DNA from: a bacterium
Lineage (GTDB): Bacteria > Bacteroidota > Bacteroidia > Chitinophagales > Saprospiraceae
Assembly (NCBI GenBank): GCA_024742755.1
Contig: JANSXW010000003.1
Span: 1 to 64,000 of the forward strand
Length of the DNA: 64,000 bases
Direction: 5' to 3'
The notes beneath the pieces were generated by a model, which did not search any database, was not told the DNA's origin, and worked only from the letters and a program-made list of their open reading frames with translations. How positions within the stretch are numbered: position 1 is the stretch's first letter; each line of letters starts with the position of its first letter. This document shows positions 16,993 through 26,211 of the stretch, in pieces. The position numbers were made by a program, and so were the translations under genes.

Positions 16993-18843
16993 TTATTGCC
17001 CGTCGCGGTCCAGAAGGTTGCGTTTTTGAAAATCGGTCAGGATGGTCTTCAGCACCATGTCGGTGGCCCGGTTGGCAGCGATGCCCGCGCCCCATTGTTT
17101 CCAGACACCTTTCAGAACCCAGGTGATGAAGCTGCCGAACAGGCTTGGTTTCACTGATTTATGGTTGTGGTGTTGGAGGATTTGGTGTACCTCTGCTTTG
17201 AGTTTTTCCTGTTCAGGTATTGGCTCCGGCTTTTCGTACTTATCGGCATTTAGGAAGACCTCACGCAGGCGGTGGCGGATATTGCCCTCAATGCTGATCA
17301 GTTCTGAGGGCTTGAGGCGCTGACGCTCCGGGAGCGGGATTTCCGGATTGTCCTTTTTCCGCTGGTCAAAGTTCATATCCGGCACAATAGGATACCCGTC
17401 TACGGATTCGCTGTAGAACCGCTTGTGGCGCTCATCGCTCGCATCCCAGTCCCGGAAGACACTATCCTGCGCTGCGGCTTTGGAGGTGGGGATGCAGAAA
17501 TAATTGCGCAGGAAGCTCTGGCAATTCCGGCGGCCCAGTTCAAAGTCGTGCTCCCGGAAGCCCCGGCTGAAAAATCCACCGAAGCCATCAAGCGAGCCAC
17601 AGGAAATGGGGTAGGGGTCCTTCTGATCTCCTTCCCGTCGGGAGGGGAAGATCATGCGCAGGGTATGGTCAGAAGACAAGCCACCGACCAGGTCGCTTTC
17701 TTTCATCATGGCTTGCCCCCGGATAGCGCCCAGGACTTTGGGGACCAGCTCAATTAACTTAGGCGTTTCCTCCCGGTCCTGCTGTGTTTCTCCCTCGAAG
17801 TTGGGGAAAGGGTCAATCATGAGCACTGCGTAATTCTGCCCGGGGTCGTCCTGGCTTTTTTCTTCCAGCGCCCGGATCACTTCCCCAAAAGGTTCATTGT
17901 TCACGGTGCCGCCGTCAACGGCGTAAAAGTCAAAAGTGTCTTCCTCAATTTGGATGCGCAGCCCCTGCGTTGGCAGCTCTCCTTCCTCGTGCCGCTTGGG
18001 CGAAAACATGCGGTCGACCATCGCTTTGATATACGGCGTTTGGGTGTTGGTTAGGTGCCGTGGAGCCAGCCCCAGTGGGAATGCCCCCGTAGCTTTGGCG
18101 CACTGCAGGAGGGTTTCCCGGTCTATTGCTTCTTCCGGATTGAAAGGCAGGGTGTGGCCGTAGTGCTCCGATCCGGTGGTGTTCACTTTGAAATGGGCAA
18201 TGCCTTTGTGCAGGTACATGCGGTGGGCTGGCTTCGGAGGTTCGCTGAAGGCCCGCTCCTTTTTCACCTCGTCGAAAAAGTTAACCGCTAACGGAATGCC
18301 CCGAAGGCTGGTAATAGTAAGGATAATCTCCAGGTCCGGCGCAATGTAATCTGGCAACTTTGTGATCCTTTTGAGTTCCGCAGCCCGGTCGGCGATTTGA
18401 TCTATTGGCTGGGAGTTGAGCAGGGAGATTACACCATTGTGCTCCTCGATGTCCTCCGTCTGAAGCATTTGCAGGAGAGTGGACATTTTGCCGTCTCCTT
18501 TGTCGTTGAGGTTGACCCAGGCTTCGTACAGTTTGTTCTGTTCCTTATTCGGGTTGTCGTCGTTGATGGGGCGCAACCCTTCGAACAGGCCGAGCGCAGT
18601 GATTGCAGCTGTCATCCCCCCGGCAGAAGAGCCACCCATCACCTCGATAATGACATCGTGCATAGGCACACTGTGGTCATACTCCGGATGGTCTTTTCCC
18701 AATTGTTTGTTGCGCTCTTTAGCGCCTTCCCACTTGGACAGGGTTTCCAGTAAATAGTCGATGACACCGGCTGTGTACGCACCTGCGGAGACTGCCCCTG
18801 CCATTGCAATACCGATTTTAAAGACTTTCTGTTGTTCAGCCAT
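16993..18843 (-). CDS. Patatin-like phospholipase-domain protein
   Basis: 616 residues, much longer than a minimal patatin domain (about 200-300). The Gly-rich oxyanion segment is at residues 13-22 (AMAGAVSAGA), the nucleophile is Ser73 in GGSSAGG (GxSxG), and the dyad aspartate is Asp310 in AVDGGTVNNEP (DGG). These are the complete catalytic elements of a Ser-Asp lipid acyl hydrolase. Residues 330-616 hold a long, charged extension with no recognised domain. No signal peptide, so cytoplasmic or peripheral. A promoter with both Bacteroidota boxes sits upstream (18888-18919). Confidence 0.88.
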   Translation of the reverse strand: MAEQQKVFKIGIAMAGAVSAGAYTAGVIDYLLETLSKWEGAKERNKQLGKDHPEYDHSVPMHDVIIEVMGGSSAGGMTAAITALGLFEGLRPINDDNPNKEQNKLYEAWVNLNDKGDGKMSTLLQMLQTEDIEEHNGVISLLNSQPIDQIADRAAELKRITKLPDYIAPDLEIILTITSLRGIPLAVNFFDEVKKERAFSEPPKPAHRMYLHKGIAHFKVNTTGSEHYGHTLPFNPEEAIDRETLLQCAKATGAFPLGLAPRHLTNTQTPYIKAMVDRMFSPKRHEEGELPTQGLRIQIEEDTFDFYAVDGGTVNNEPFGEVIRALEEKSQDDPGQNYAVLMIDPFPNFEGETQQDREETPKLIELVPKVLGAIRGQAMMKESDLVGGLSSDHTLRMIFPSRREGDQKDPYPISCGSLDGFGGFFSRGFREHDFELGRRNCQSFLRNYFCIPTSKAAAQDSVFRDWDASDERHKRFYSESVDGYPIVPDMNFDQRKKDNPEIPLPERQRLKPSELISIEGNIRHRLREVFLNADKYEKPEPIPEQEKLKAEVHQILQHHNHKSVKPSLFGSFITWVLKGVWKQWGAGIAANRATDMVLKTILTDFQKRNLLDRDGQ

Positions 18844-18887
18844 GATCGTATTTGAGGTTTAGGATGCGGATCACCAACCCGCTTCAC

Positions 18888-18919
18888 CAAAGCTAGGGCT
18901 TTTTTGCAAATGCAACAAC
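18888..18919 (-). promoter_or_regulatory. Promoter of the patatin gene
   Basis: On the minus strand GTTG (complement of 18916-18919), a 20-nt spacer, then TAGCTTTG (complement of 18888-18895), a perfect TAnnTTTG -7 box. It lies 45 nt upstream of the start codon. Confidence 0.6.
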
Positions 18920-18923
18920 TGAA

Positions 18924-19958
18924 TTATCGCAGCCCCCGCTTGCGCAGGTTTTCCCGGTAAATGGCGGCATTGCGGTTGTGTGCAGACAGGGTCCGGGCAA
19001 AGGAATGCAGGCCGGAGCCGTCACCTTTGGCGCAGAAGTAGAGGTACTCGTGGTCCTCGGCATTGAGCACTGCATCGATACTGGAAATGGATGCCATGGA
19101 AATGGGCCCGGGCGGCAGTCCGGCATATAAATAGGTGTTATAGGGCGAGTCAAATTTGGTGTGATAGTCAGTCACCCTCGCTGTACCAAAATCGCGCCGG
19201 GCAAAAACGGCGGTAGGGTCGGCCTGCAGCGGCATCCCAATGCGCAGGCGGTTGAGGTAGACGCCGGCCATTCGCGGCTTTTCACTGCCGACGAGGGTCT
19301 CGCGCTCCACGATGGAAGCCAGGGTATAGACCTCGGCGGGCGTCATTTCCTTTTTGGCTGCTTTCGCCTGTCGGTCCTGCTGTTGCCAAAAGCGGTCCTG
19401 CTCTTTGATCATGCGGCTCATAAAGGCTTCCGGTACGGTATTCCAGTAAAATTCGTAAGTGTTGGGGATGAACAGGCTCATCAGAGTCTCCGGTGTATAG
19501 CCGATGGAGTCGAGGTAAATCTCATTTTGCATCAGGTTCAGAAATGCAAGGGAGTCCTGCTCTAAAAAGCCGGCGACTTTACCGGCCACCTCTTCAATAA
19601 GCCGCTCATTGTGCAATACCACATTTACCGGTGCCTGCGGGCCGTTGCGCAAATGCCGGATAAGCTCAATGTGGTTCCAACCAGGCTGTAGTTCGAACCG
19701 GCCGGGGCGCATGGGGTCGCGCTCGTAGGCCATCCGGTCTGCCAGCACGCGGAAGACCTGCTCATCCTGAACGAAGTCCTGAGCCTTCAACAACGCAACA
19801 ACTTCTTCAAAAGAAGACTGGGTGGGGATTTCTACGATGTAACTGTCCAGCCCCTCCGGCACAGCGACTTTCGCCAAAAAGGCGTTGTAAAGGTACAGCC
19901 CTGCCCCTATGATAGCTACCGTTAGCAGGAGCAGCGTGGTCTTTACGGCTCTTTTCAT
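18924..19958 (-). CDS. mltG: Endolytic murein transglycosylase MltG
   Basis: 344 residues. Cleaves nascent glycan strands in peptidoglycan. One N-terminal transmembrane helix (residues about 8-27), a LysM-like beta subdomain, then the YceG domain with FIPNTYEFYW, the catalytic segment ASIVERET with Glu218, and the substrate-side stretch VYLNRLRIGMPLQADPTA. Ends GLPPGPISMASISSIDAVLN plus HSFARTLSAHN, as in other MltG proteins. Length is normal for the family. PanB lies 54 nt upstream on the same strand; the patatin gene follows. Confidence 0.95.
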   Translation of the reverse strand: MKRAVKTTLLLLTVAIIGAGLYLYNAFLAKVAVPEGLDSYIVEIPTQSSFEEVVALLKAQDFVQDEQVFRVLADRMAYERDPMRPGRFELQPGWNHIELIRHLRNGPQAPVNVVLHNERLIEEVAGKVAGFLEQDSLAFLNLMQNEIYLDSIGYTPETLMSLFIPNTYEFYWNTVPEAFMSRMIKEQDRFWQQQDRQAKAAKKEMTPAEVYTLASIVERETLVGSEKPRMAGVYLNRLRIGMPLQADPTAVFARRDFGTARVTDYHTKFDSPYNTYLYAGLPPGPISMASISSIDAVLNAEDHEYLYFCAKGDGSGLHSFARTLSAHNRNAAIYRENLRKRGLR

Positions 19959-20012
19959 GGTGTTTGTTTTTTAAGGTGATCGCGCATTTGCTTTTGCCCC
20001 ACTTCCTGTCTG

Positions 20013-20828
20013 CTAGTACTGCTCTTTTTCATTAGGGAAATCGCCGGAGCGTACATCATCGCTGTACTGTTCGGCTGCGCGCTTGATCTCGTCAAAGAGG
20101 TCGAGGTAGCGGCGAAGGAAACGTGGCTTGAAGTCTTTGGTGATGCCCAGCAGATCGTGGGAGACCAGGACCTGCCCGCTGACATCAGGGCCGGCGCCAA
20201 TGCCGATGGTGGGGATGTCGATGCTTTCTGTTACCCGCTTTGCCAGCTTGGCCGGGATTTTTTCCAGCACAATAGCGAAGCAGCCCAGTTCCTGCAACAG
20301 CTTTGCATCCTCAATGAGCTTGGTGGCTTCGGCTTCTTCCTTGGCCCGCACAGTATAAGTGCCGAACTTGTAGATGGACTGCGGGGTAAGCCCAAGGTGC
20401 CCCATCACCGGCACACCAGCCGACAGGATACGTTTGATGGACTCCTGAATTTCGGCACCGCCCTCCAGCTTGACGGCATGGGCTCCGGATTCCTTCATGA
20501 TGCGGATGGTGGATTCCAGGGCGATGCGGGAATTGCCCTGATAGGAGCCAAAGGGCAGATCGACCACTACGAGCGCCCGTTTGACTGCCCGGACTACTGA
20601 AGAGGCATGGTAGATCATTTGGTCGAGCGTAATGGGCAGGGTGGTCTCGTGGCCGGCCATGACGTTGGAGGCCGAGTCGCCTACGAGCAGCACATCAATG
20701 TTTGCGGCATCCAAAATACGGGCCATTGAAAAGTCATAGGCTGTGAGCATGGTGATTTTCTCATCCCGCTCTTTCATTTCCTGAATGACGTGGGTAGTCA
20801 TTCGTTTGATATCTTTGTTGACGGACAT
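20013..20828 (-). CDS. panB: 3-methyl-2-oxobutanoate hydroxymethyltransferase
   Basis: 271 residues from the ATG complementary to 20826-20828; a longer start at 20879 would add 17 atypical residues. Adds a hydroxymethyl group from methylene-tetrahydrofolate to 2-oxoisovalerate, giving ketopantoate for coenzyme A synthesis. Signatures: [14 protein letters not shown], Mg-binding VGDSASNVM with Asp51, [14 protein letters not shown], and the catalytic-Glu segment IVLEKIP, then [18 protein letters not shown]. On the minus strand TTTG, 21 nt and TATATTGT lie 25-60 nt upstream, a plausible promoter. Followed by mltG. Confidence 0.95.
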   Translation of the reverse strand: MSVNKDIKRMTTHVIQEMKERDEKITMLTAYDFSMARILDAANIDVLLVGDSASNVMAGHETTLPITLDQMIYHASSVVRAVKRALVVVDLPFGSYQGNSRIALESTIRIMKESGAHAVKLEGGAEIQESIKRILSAGVPVMGHLGLTPQSIYKFGTYTVRAKEEAEATKLIEDAKLLQELGCFAIVLEKIPAKLAKRVTESIDIPTIGIGAGPDVSGQVLVSHDLLGITKDFKPRFLRRYLDLFDEIKRAAEQYSDDVRSGDFPNEKEQY

Positions 20829-20967
20829 GCGTTCCAGATTTTTTTGGAGCCACAATATAGGCTCAATTCCGTTTGCCAAACAAATATTGGGCTGCCTTTG
20901 GTTGAATACTGGCCGTGGGCAGCAAAAAACAATTCCGTCTTTTAAACGTCAATGCCTGTTTATGTCG

Positions 20968-21000
20968 TTTGTGTTATTGAAGGTAATTAGATTACCTTTG
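20968..21000 (+). promoter_or_regulatory. Promoter with overlapping 19-bp palindromic operator
   Basis: TTTG (20968-20971), exactly 21 nt, then TACCTTTG (20993-21000), matching the Bacteroidota -33/-7 consensus. The perfect dyad AAGGTAATTAGATTACCTT (20980-20998; arms of 8 bp, 3-bp centre) covers the spacer and most of the -7 box. A protein bound there would block the polymerase, so it reads as a repressor operator for the lipoprotein gene starting at 21036. Confidence 0.65.
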
Positions 21001-21035
21001 CGTTTGCTTTAACGATTACTGCATAATTTTCTAGA

Positions 21036-22046
21036 ATGAAATTACTCAAGCCTACTATTTTACTGCTTGTTTTGGTGATGGGCTGGAGCGCCTGCTCCAC
21101 CGAAGTCAACCTGGAAGCGGAGTGGAAAGACATCCCTATCGTTTACGGTTTTCTGAATATTCAGGATACCGCGCATTATGTGCGGGTCCAAAAAGCTTTT
21201 CTGGAACCCGGGGGAGATGCCCTTCAGGTTGCACAGATCAGTGATTCGATTTACTACGATGAAATTAACGTTATCCTTGAAAACCGGACGCAGGGCACTT
21301 CCTTTGTGCTGCAGCGCGTCAATGGAGAAGAGGAAGGCTACTTTAAAGAGGAAGGCCTGTTTGCCAATACTCCGAATGTTTTATACAAGCTCAATGCTGA
21401 AGAGGCAGGGCTGGAAGGCGGCGACGAGGTGTCGATCCGCGTGGAACGGGGCGATGATTTGCCCCCGGCTACTGCGGAGACCATCATTCTGAACGAGATG
21501 GACTCCGTTGCAACTTCTCCGTCGAATACCATCAACCGCTGGCGCTACAATCAAATGCTTGCTGTAGCCTGGAGCCCCGGGCCTGAGGCACAGATTTTTG
21601 ATGTCCGTTTTATTATTCACTACCGGGAAGTTACGCCCGGGCAGGGGATGGAACCGGTAGAAAAAACACTGGAGTGGGTGGTCAATAAATCCATACTTCG
21701 GCAGGACTCTGATAGTCAGCGGGAAAAAGTGGACATACCCGGGCAGGGCTTTTATTCTTTCCTGGGGGCTTCTATCCCACCCAGCGAGGGGGAGATCCGG
21801 CTGTTCGACTATATTGATATCATTATTACAGGAGCCGGAGAAGAATTCAGGGACCTGGTCTTGGTAGAACAGGCGAATACCGGTATTACATCGGCGCAAA
21901 ATATACCCGTTTACACTAATGTTGAAGAAGGGCTGGGCGTATTTACCTCCCGTTTCCAGCTCGTTCGCCGTGGCATCCGGATCGGCAATGAAGCCCGGGA
22001 TAGCCTGCAGAATGGTATCTTTACCAGGGACATCAATTTTAACTAA
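21036..22046 (+). CDS. Secreted lipoprotein, DUF4249-like
   Basis: 336 residues. Lipoprotein signal at 1-20 with lipobox GWSAC (Cys20). The start of the mature part (PIVYGFLNIQDTAHYVRVQK, 'demand an opinion on a structure' style beta repeats) resembles DUF4249 lipoproteins, which often sit with TonB-dependent receptors; none is present here, so the family call is tentative. Mostly beta-strands with acidic turns. Probably exported to the periplasm or outer membrane. Its promoter carries a palindrome overlapping the -7 box. A large hairpin (22085-22148) separates it from the next gene. Confidence 0.6.
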   Translation: MKLLKPTILLLVLVMGWSACSTEVNLEAEWKDIPIVYGFLNIQDTAHYVRVQKAFLEPGGDALQVAQISDSIYYDEINVILENRTQGTSFVLQRVNGEEEGYFKEEGLFANTPNVLYKLNAEEAGLEGGDEVSIRVERGDDLPPATAETIILNEMDSVATSPSNTINRWRYNQMLAVAWSPGPEAQIFDVRFIIHYREVTPGQGMEPVEKTLEWVVNKSILRQDSDSQREKVDIPGQGFYSFLGASIPPSEGEIRLFDYIDIIITGAGEEFRDLVLVEQANTGITSAQNIPVYTNVEEGLGVFTSRFQLVRRGIRIGNEARDSLQNGIFTRDINFN

Positions 22047-22084
22047 TGATACCGGACGGGCAGAAAAAAAGATAGCGCCGTAAC

Positions 22085-22148
22085 GTTTTGGTTTTTGGGC
22101 TGATCAATGGGCGATAATCCCATTAATTCATTTCCCAAAAACCAAAAC
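22085..22148 (+). repeat. Perfect 15-bp inverted repeat with nested hairpin, abutting a start codon
   Basis: Arms GTTTTGGTTTTTGGG (22085-22099) and CCCAAAAACCAAAAC (22134-22148) are exact complements separated by 34 nt. The loop contains a second perfect inverted repeat, AATGGG (22106-22111)/CCCATT (22119-22124). The outer arm ends one base before the ATG at 22150. It could be a terminator for the upstream lipoprotein gene (but without a T tract after the stem), an mRNA structure controlling translation of the 728-residue protein, or a mobile-element remnant. Confidence 0.8.
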
Positions 22149-22149
22149 C

Positions 22150-24336
22150 ATGGCCAAACACCATGAAACCCAACCGGAAGATCAGCAGCCTTTAGCGGCA
22201 TTTGCTTTCAGCCGCGATGGCAGCCTGCTCTGCAGAGGAAAGGTCGAAGACGGCAATACCGTATACTTCGATGCCAGCAGCAGCGCGCTCAGGCAATCCC
22301 GGGTCTTTATCCTTCCTGAGCCCGAAACGGGCATCTCACTTACCAGCCTCAGTATTGAGCAGTTGGAAAGGCGTCAGGCCTTCGAGCCTCGTTTGCGATT
22401 TAACGAGAATGGCGGCCTGATTTTCGAGCGTATCCCTGACCGCATCCGTGAAATCTGGTGGTGGCGCCGTTGTTGCATACGCGGGCGGATCACCAACCGT
22501 GCATCTGTGGAAGGGCAGCTGGAAACCTACCCGGTCTGCAATGCCATCGTGCACATTTGCGAGGTAGACCGCATCCGATGGTGGATTGAGCGGATTGACC
22601 CTGACCTGCTGGAACGGCTGCGGGGCGATTTGCTGGAACGTATTCCCATCCCCATTCCGGAGCCGCCCCGGCCGTTACCTGACCCACCGCCATTCCGTCC
22701 GGAGATCGGGCGGGAGCTGTTGCAAAATGCCAGCGCAAACCTTTCCATCAACCGGGTGCCACAGGCGGCCCTGGAAAGCCCTGCCCAGCTTCAGGTGCTG
22801 CATCAGCAAATTCAGCGGGTGGATGGCTCGCAATTCCGGAGTATACTGACGGAGTATTTTCCGGTGTTTTTCCCATATTTCTGCAATTTTCCTTATCTCT
22901 GGCCCTGGCTGTACCGCTGCGATGAAGTGGCTGTAGCGGAGACCGATCAGAACGGGCGGTTCGAAGCCTGCATCTGGCATCAGGGCGATCAGCCGGATGT
23001 CTATGTGTGGGTGGAATACCCATTGGATGGCGGCAATGTCACAGTGTACCGCCCCCGCGTTCCCTGCGCTACGTACTGGGACTACGACTGTGGAGAAGAC
23101 ATTATTATTCAGCTTTCAGATAGCCGGATTCCACCAGTATGCGGGGGGATTCTGGAAGGGACTTCCGTGGCCATCCGGGCTATAGGCACCCATGTTTCTC
23201 CCTTGCATATTGACCAGAGGGTTACCCATACCATTGCTTTGCCGGGGAACGGTAATTTTCGGACGGTAGGGCTGACCAATTATGCGACACAGGGGCTAGG
23301 GAGCTACAGCCCTCAGCTCACCAATCAATTTGTACGGCCGTTTACGGGCACTGTACCCATCTATGCGCAGTTTGGAGACGGGCTTCCCGCCACCAATATT
23401 CACTATTTTCAGGTGCAGTACCGGCGGACACACAATGCGGGGCTGCTTACCCTCATCCATCCCTCGAACCTGAATTCGGGCTGGAAAACCTTGGAAAGTG
23501 GTACGCTCACCCGCCGCTATGTTCTGCAGGACGGGCTGGACTTCAAATACGAATACTACAACCTTGGACCTTTTGAAGTGAACGGAGAACGGGCTTACCG
23601 CATTCCGCCCCTGGACCCGCAACTGCCGGGCATTGATGGCCAGCCCGCTTCCTCAGACCCTACAGCGCGTTGGACACGCTACGACAGGGTGGCTATTGCA
23701 CGGATTGACACCAACCTCCTTGAGGAGGAAGGCTTGTATGAATTCCAGGTCCGTTTTCTGGATCAAAATGGCAACCTTGCCAATGTCAACCCGGATTTTT
23801 TCCGGGTCCCGGATCCGGCAGACGTTAACGCTACTATGGCGGCACCCGGTACATACATTCGTCAAATTGCGGGCGATGCGGTCTTCCAGTTTAGAATGAG
23901 GTTGGATAACCAAGGGCCGGCATTGGGTATTTTCGGGGTTTCGCTGGATGGCGATTTCAGCGCAATGACCGATTGTGGTTTCCTGGCTTATCAGTCCACA
24001 AGCCAGCAGGTGGGGCTTTCCTTTAGGGCCAGCCACCCCCGCGGATTCGGGCTCTTCCATTTTGATTTGGAGCGTGGGCGGCGGAACAGCCTGTTCAACC
24101 ATTTTACCCTGGGGGATGCCAGAGGCGTGGTCACTGGCAGCAAGGCACCCTATACCCTGGGGGCAGATGGTATTTACCGGGCTTCCTTTTCTATCGCGGC
24201 ATTACTGGCGGGTTGTGGAGAGAAAGCAGCTTTTTCGGAAGATCTAACTGTCGTAGGCTTACATACTGATGGCACCCACGCCGGCAACTTCTTTAGGCGC
24301 TCCGTAAGCAATGCTTTTGCGATAGCGCCCCGATAG
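22150..24336 (+). CDS. Large cytoplasmic-looking protein of unknown function
   Basis: 728 residues, no signal peptide or membrane segment. Residues about 97-165 (WWWRRCCIRGRITNRASVEG onward) and 250-330 look like two beta-sandwich units of the transthyretin/carboxypeptidase-regulatory type: CRGRI-like opening, then ETDQNGRFEACIWH, the usual 'D.nG.F' turn of such folds. Between them is a proline-rich linker (PIPIPEPPRPLPDPPPFRP). Aromatic clusters FPYFCNFPYLWPWLY are striking. The C-terminal half (400-728) is beta-rich and includes FRVPDPADVNATM. I recognise no named family. Isolated gene preceded by a strong hairpin; convergent with pgm. Confidence 0.7.
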   Translation: MAKHHETQPEDQQPLAAFAFSRDGSLLCRGKVEDGNTVYFDASSSALRQSRVFILPEPETGISLTSLSIEQLERRQAFEPRLRFNENGGLIFERIPDRIREIWWWRRCCIRGRITNRASVEGQLETYPVCNAIVHICEVDRIRWWIERIDPDLLERLRGDLLERIPIPIPEPPRPLPDPPPFRPEIGRELLQNASANLSINRVPQAALESPAQLQVLHQQIQRVDGSQFRSILTEYFPVFFPYFCNFPYLWPWLYRCDEVAVAETDQNGRFEACIWHQGDQPDVYVWVEYPLDGGNVTVYRPRVPCATYWDYDCGEDIIIQLSDSRIPPVCGGILEGTSVAIRAIGTHVSPLHIDQRVTHTIALPGNGNFRTVGLTNYATQGLGSYSPQLTNQFVRPFTGTVPIYAQFGDGLPATNIHYFQVQYRRTHNAGLLTLIHPSNLNSGWKTLESGTLTRRYVLQDGLDFKYEYYNLGPFEVNGERAYRIPPLDPQLPGIDGQPASSDPTARWTRYDRVAIARIDTNLLEEEGLYEFQVRFLDQNGNLANVNPDFFRVPDPADVNATMAAPGTYIRQIAGDAVFQFRMRLDNQGPALGIFGVSLDGDFSAMTDCGFLAYQSTSQQVGLSFRASHPRGFGLFHFDLERGRRNSLFNHFTLGDARGVVTGSKAPYTLGADGIYRASFSIAALLAGCGEKAAFSEDLTVVGLHTDGTHAGNFFRRSVSNAFAIAPR

Positions 24337-24354
24337 CGCAAAATTGACAAGGGT

Positions 24355-24417
24355 TGGCTTCACCCAGTGCCTGCTTTCGAACATGGTTTGGTTCAGCAGG
24401 TTAAAAGGGTGAAGCCA
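24355..24417. terminator. Long hairpin between convergent genes
   Basis: Perfect 11-bp arms TGGCTTCACCC (24355-24365) and GGGTGAAGCCA (24407-24417), with inner arms CCTGCT (24370-24375)/AGCAGG (24395-24400). It fills the gap between the 728-residue gene and pgm. There is no clear T tract on either side, but the position suggests a bidirectional terminator. Confidence 0.6.
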
Positions 24418-24419
24418 TT

Positions 24420-26060
24420 CTATTGAATGACGCCATTTACCACGCTTTGCGCTTCCTCCTGCAGCTGCTTCAGGTGGCCCTCGCCTTTGAAGCTTTCTGC
24501 ATAAATCTTGTAGATGTTTTCAGTGCCGGAAGGGCGGGCCGCAAACCAGCCATTCTCAGTGGCTACCTTCAACCCGCCGATTGCAGCGCCATTGCCCGGT
24601 GCTTCTGTCAGAATTGCTTCAATGGGTTCTCCGGCCAGAGAGGAGGAAGTAATCTGATCGGCAGATAACTGCTTCAGTTTGTCTTTCTGTTCAGGCGTTG
24701 CCGGGGCATCAATGCGGGCATACACCGGCGCACCGTAGGCCGCGGTGAATTCGTTGTAAATTTCGCCCGGATCCTTGCCGGTCGTAGCCGTGATTTCACC
24801 AGCAAGCAGCGCAGCGATGATGCCATCCTTATCCGTAGACCATACCTTGCCATTGCGGTCCAGAAAAGAGGCACCGGCGCTTTCCTCCCCACCAAACCCA
24901 AGGCTGCCATCGAACAACCCATCCACAAACCACTTAAAACCTACCGGGACTTCCACCAGTTTCCGGCCAAGTTTCTTCGCCACCCGGTCTATCATTTGGC
25001 TGCTCACCAGCGTTTTGCCAATACCTGTATCTGCCGACCAGCCCGGGCGGTGCCGGAAGAGGAAGTCTATGGCTACAGCAAGATAGTGATTGGGCTGCAT
25101 CAGCCCCTGACTGCGGGTCACGATCCCATGCCGGTCGTAATCCGTATCACAGGCTACTGCTACGGCAAAGCGGTCTTTGAGTGCGAGCAGCCGCTGCATG
25201 GCGTAGGCAGAAGAGGGGTCCATGCGCACCTTCCCGTCCCAGTCGAGCGACATAAACCGGAATGTCTGGTCTACCTGCGTATCAACAATATTCAGATTGA
25301 GGTGGTAGCGGTCGGCAATGCGTTCCCAATAGCGCACGCCAGCGCCGCCCAGGGGGTCCACGCCGATTTCCAGGCCTGCACTTCGTATGGCCTCGACGTC
25401 AATCACCTGACCGAGGTCGCCGGTGTAGGCATCGAGGTAATCGTAGGTCTTCGTGGTGGCAGCTTTCAGGGCTTTCTGCAGAGGCATTCGCCTGACCTCC
25501 CTGAGCCCGTTTTCGAGGATTTCATTGGCTTTAGCCTCAATCCAGGAAGTGACGCTGCCTTCTGCCGGCCCGCCATTGGTCATATTATATTTGAACCCGC
25601 CATCCTGAGGCGGATTGTGCGAAGGCGTGATGATGATCCCATCTGCCAGCCCGCTTGTCCGTCCGGCGTTATAGGTTAGAATAGCGTGGCTGACCGCAGG
25701 AGTGGGCGCGTACTCATTATCGGCGGCAATCATAGTTGGCACTTCATTGCCCGCCAGGACTTCCAGCGCGGTGGCTTGTGCGGGCTCCGAAAGCGCATGC
25801 GTGTCCATACCCATAAATACGGGGCCGGTGATGCCTTCCTTTTGGCGGTAGAGGCAGATGGCTTGTGTGGTAGCCAGGATGTGGTCTTCGTTGAAGGAGG
25901 CTGTGAGGGAAGAGCCCCGGTGCCCGGAAGTGCCAAAGGATACCCGCTGGGTGCGTTCTGCCGGGTCCGGCTTATCCGTAAAGTACGCGGTGATCAGGCG
26001 GGGGAGATTAACGAGTTCGCCAGTGGTGGCCGGCTTGCCGGCATTAGGGTGGATTGCCAT
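24420..26060 (-). CDS. pgm: Phosphoglucomutase (alpha-D-glucose)
   Basis: 546 residues, the same length as E. coli Pgm. Interconverts glucose-1-phosphate and glucose-6-phosphate, linking glycolysis to glycogen and sugar-nucleotide pools and to galactose use. Signatures: [11 protein letters not shown] near the N-terminus, phosphoserine Ser147 in [13 protein letters not shown], metal loop [10 protein letters not shown], sugar-binding [10 protein letters not shown] and the phosphate-binding C-terminus [18 protein letters not shown]. Cytoplasmic. A probable promoter lies at 26086-26116. Confidence 0.96.
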   Translation of the reverse strand: MAIHPNAGKPATTGELVNLPRLITAYFTDKPDPAERTQRVSFGTSGHRGSSLTASFNEDHILATTQAICLYRQKEGITGPVFMGMDTHALSEPAQATALEVLAGNEVPTMIAADNEYAPTPAVSHAILTYNAGRTSGLADGIIITPSHNPPQDGGFKYNMTNGGPAEGSVTSWIEAKANEILENGLREVRRMPLQKALKAATTKTYDYLDAYTGDLGQVIDVEAIRSAGLEIGVDPLGGAGVRYWERIADRYHLNLNIVDTQVDQTFRFMSLDWDGKVRMDPSSAYAMQRLLALKDRFAVAVACDTDYDRHGIVTRSQGLMQPNHYLAVAIDFLFRHRPGWSADTGIGKTLVSSQMIDRVAKKLGRKLVEVPVGFKWFVDGLFDGSLGFGGEESAGASFLDRNGKVWSTDKDGIIAALLAGEITATTGKDPGEIYNEFTAAYGAPVYARIDAPATPEQKDKLKQLSADQITSSSLAGEPIEAILTEAPGNGAAIGGLKVATENGWFAARPSGTENIYKIYAESFKGEGHLKQLQEEAQSVVNGVIQ

Positions 26061-26085
26061 GGGCTGGTTTGGATTTGGTTGAGCT

Positions 26086-26116
26086 TAAAAATAGGGGACA
26101 GGGGGCGGGTGTGCAA
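26086..26116 (-). promoter_or_regulatory. Probable pgm promoter
   Basis: On the minus strand TTG (complement of 26114-26116), 20 nt, then TATTTTTA (complement of 26086-26093), one base off TAnnTTTG at the last position. It lies 26 nt upstream of the pgm start. Confidence 0.4.
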
Positions 26117-26211
26117 GTTTTTCTGAATGTTGAGTTTTTAATATCCGCAGATATCATAGGTGAAGGGCTATACTTGCCCGGAATTTGAAATGAAAATCAA
26201 TTTATAAAAAA

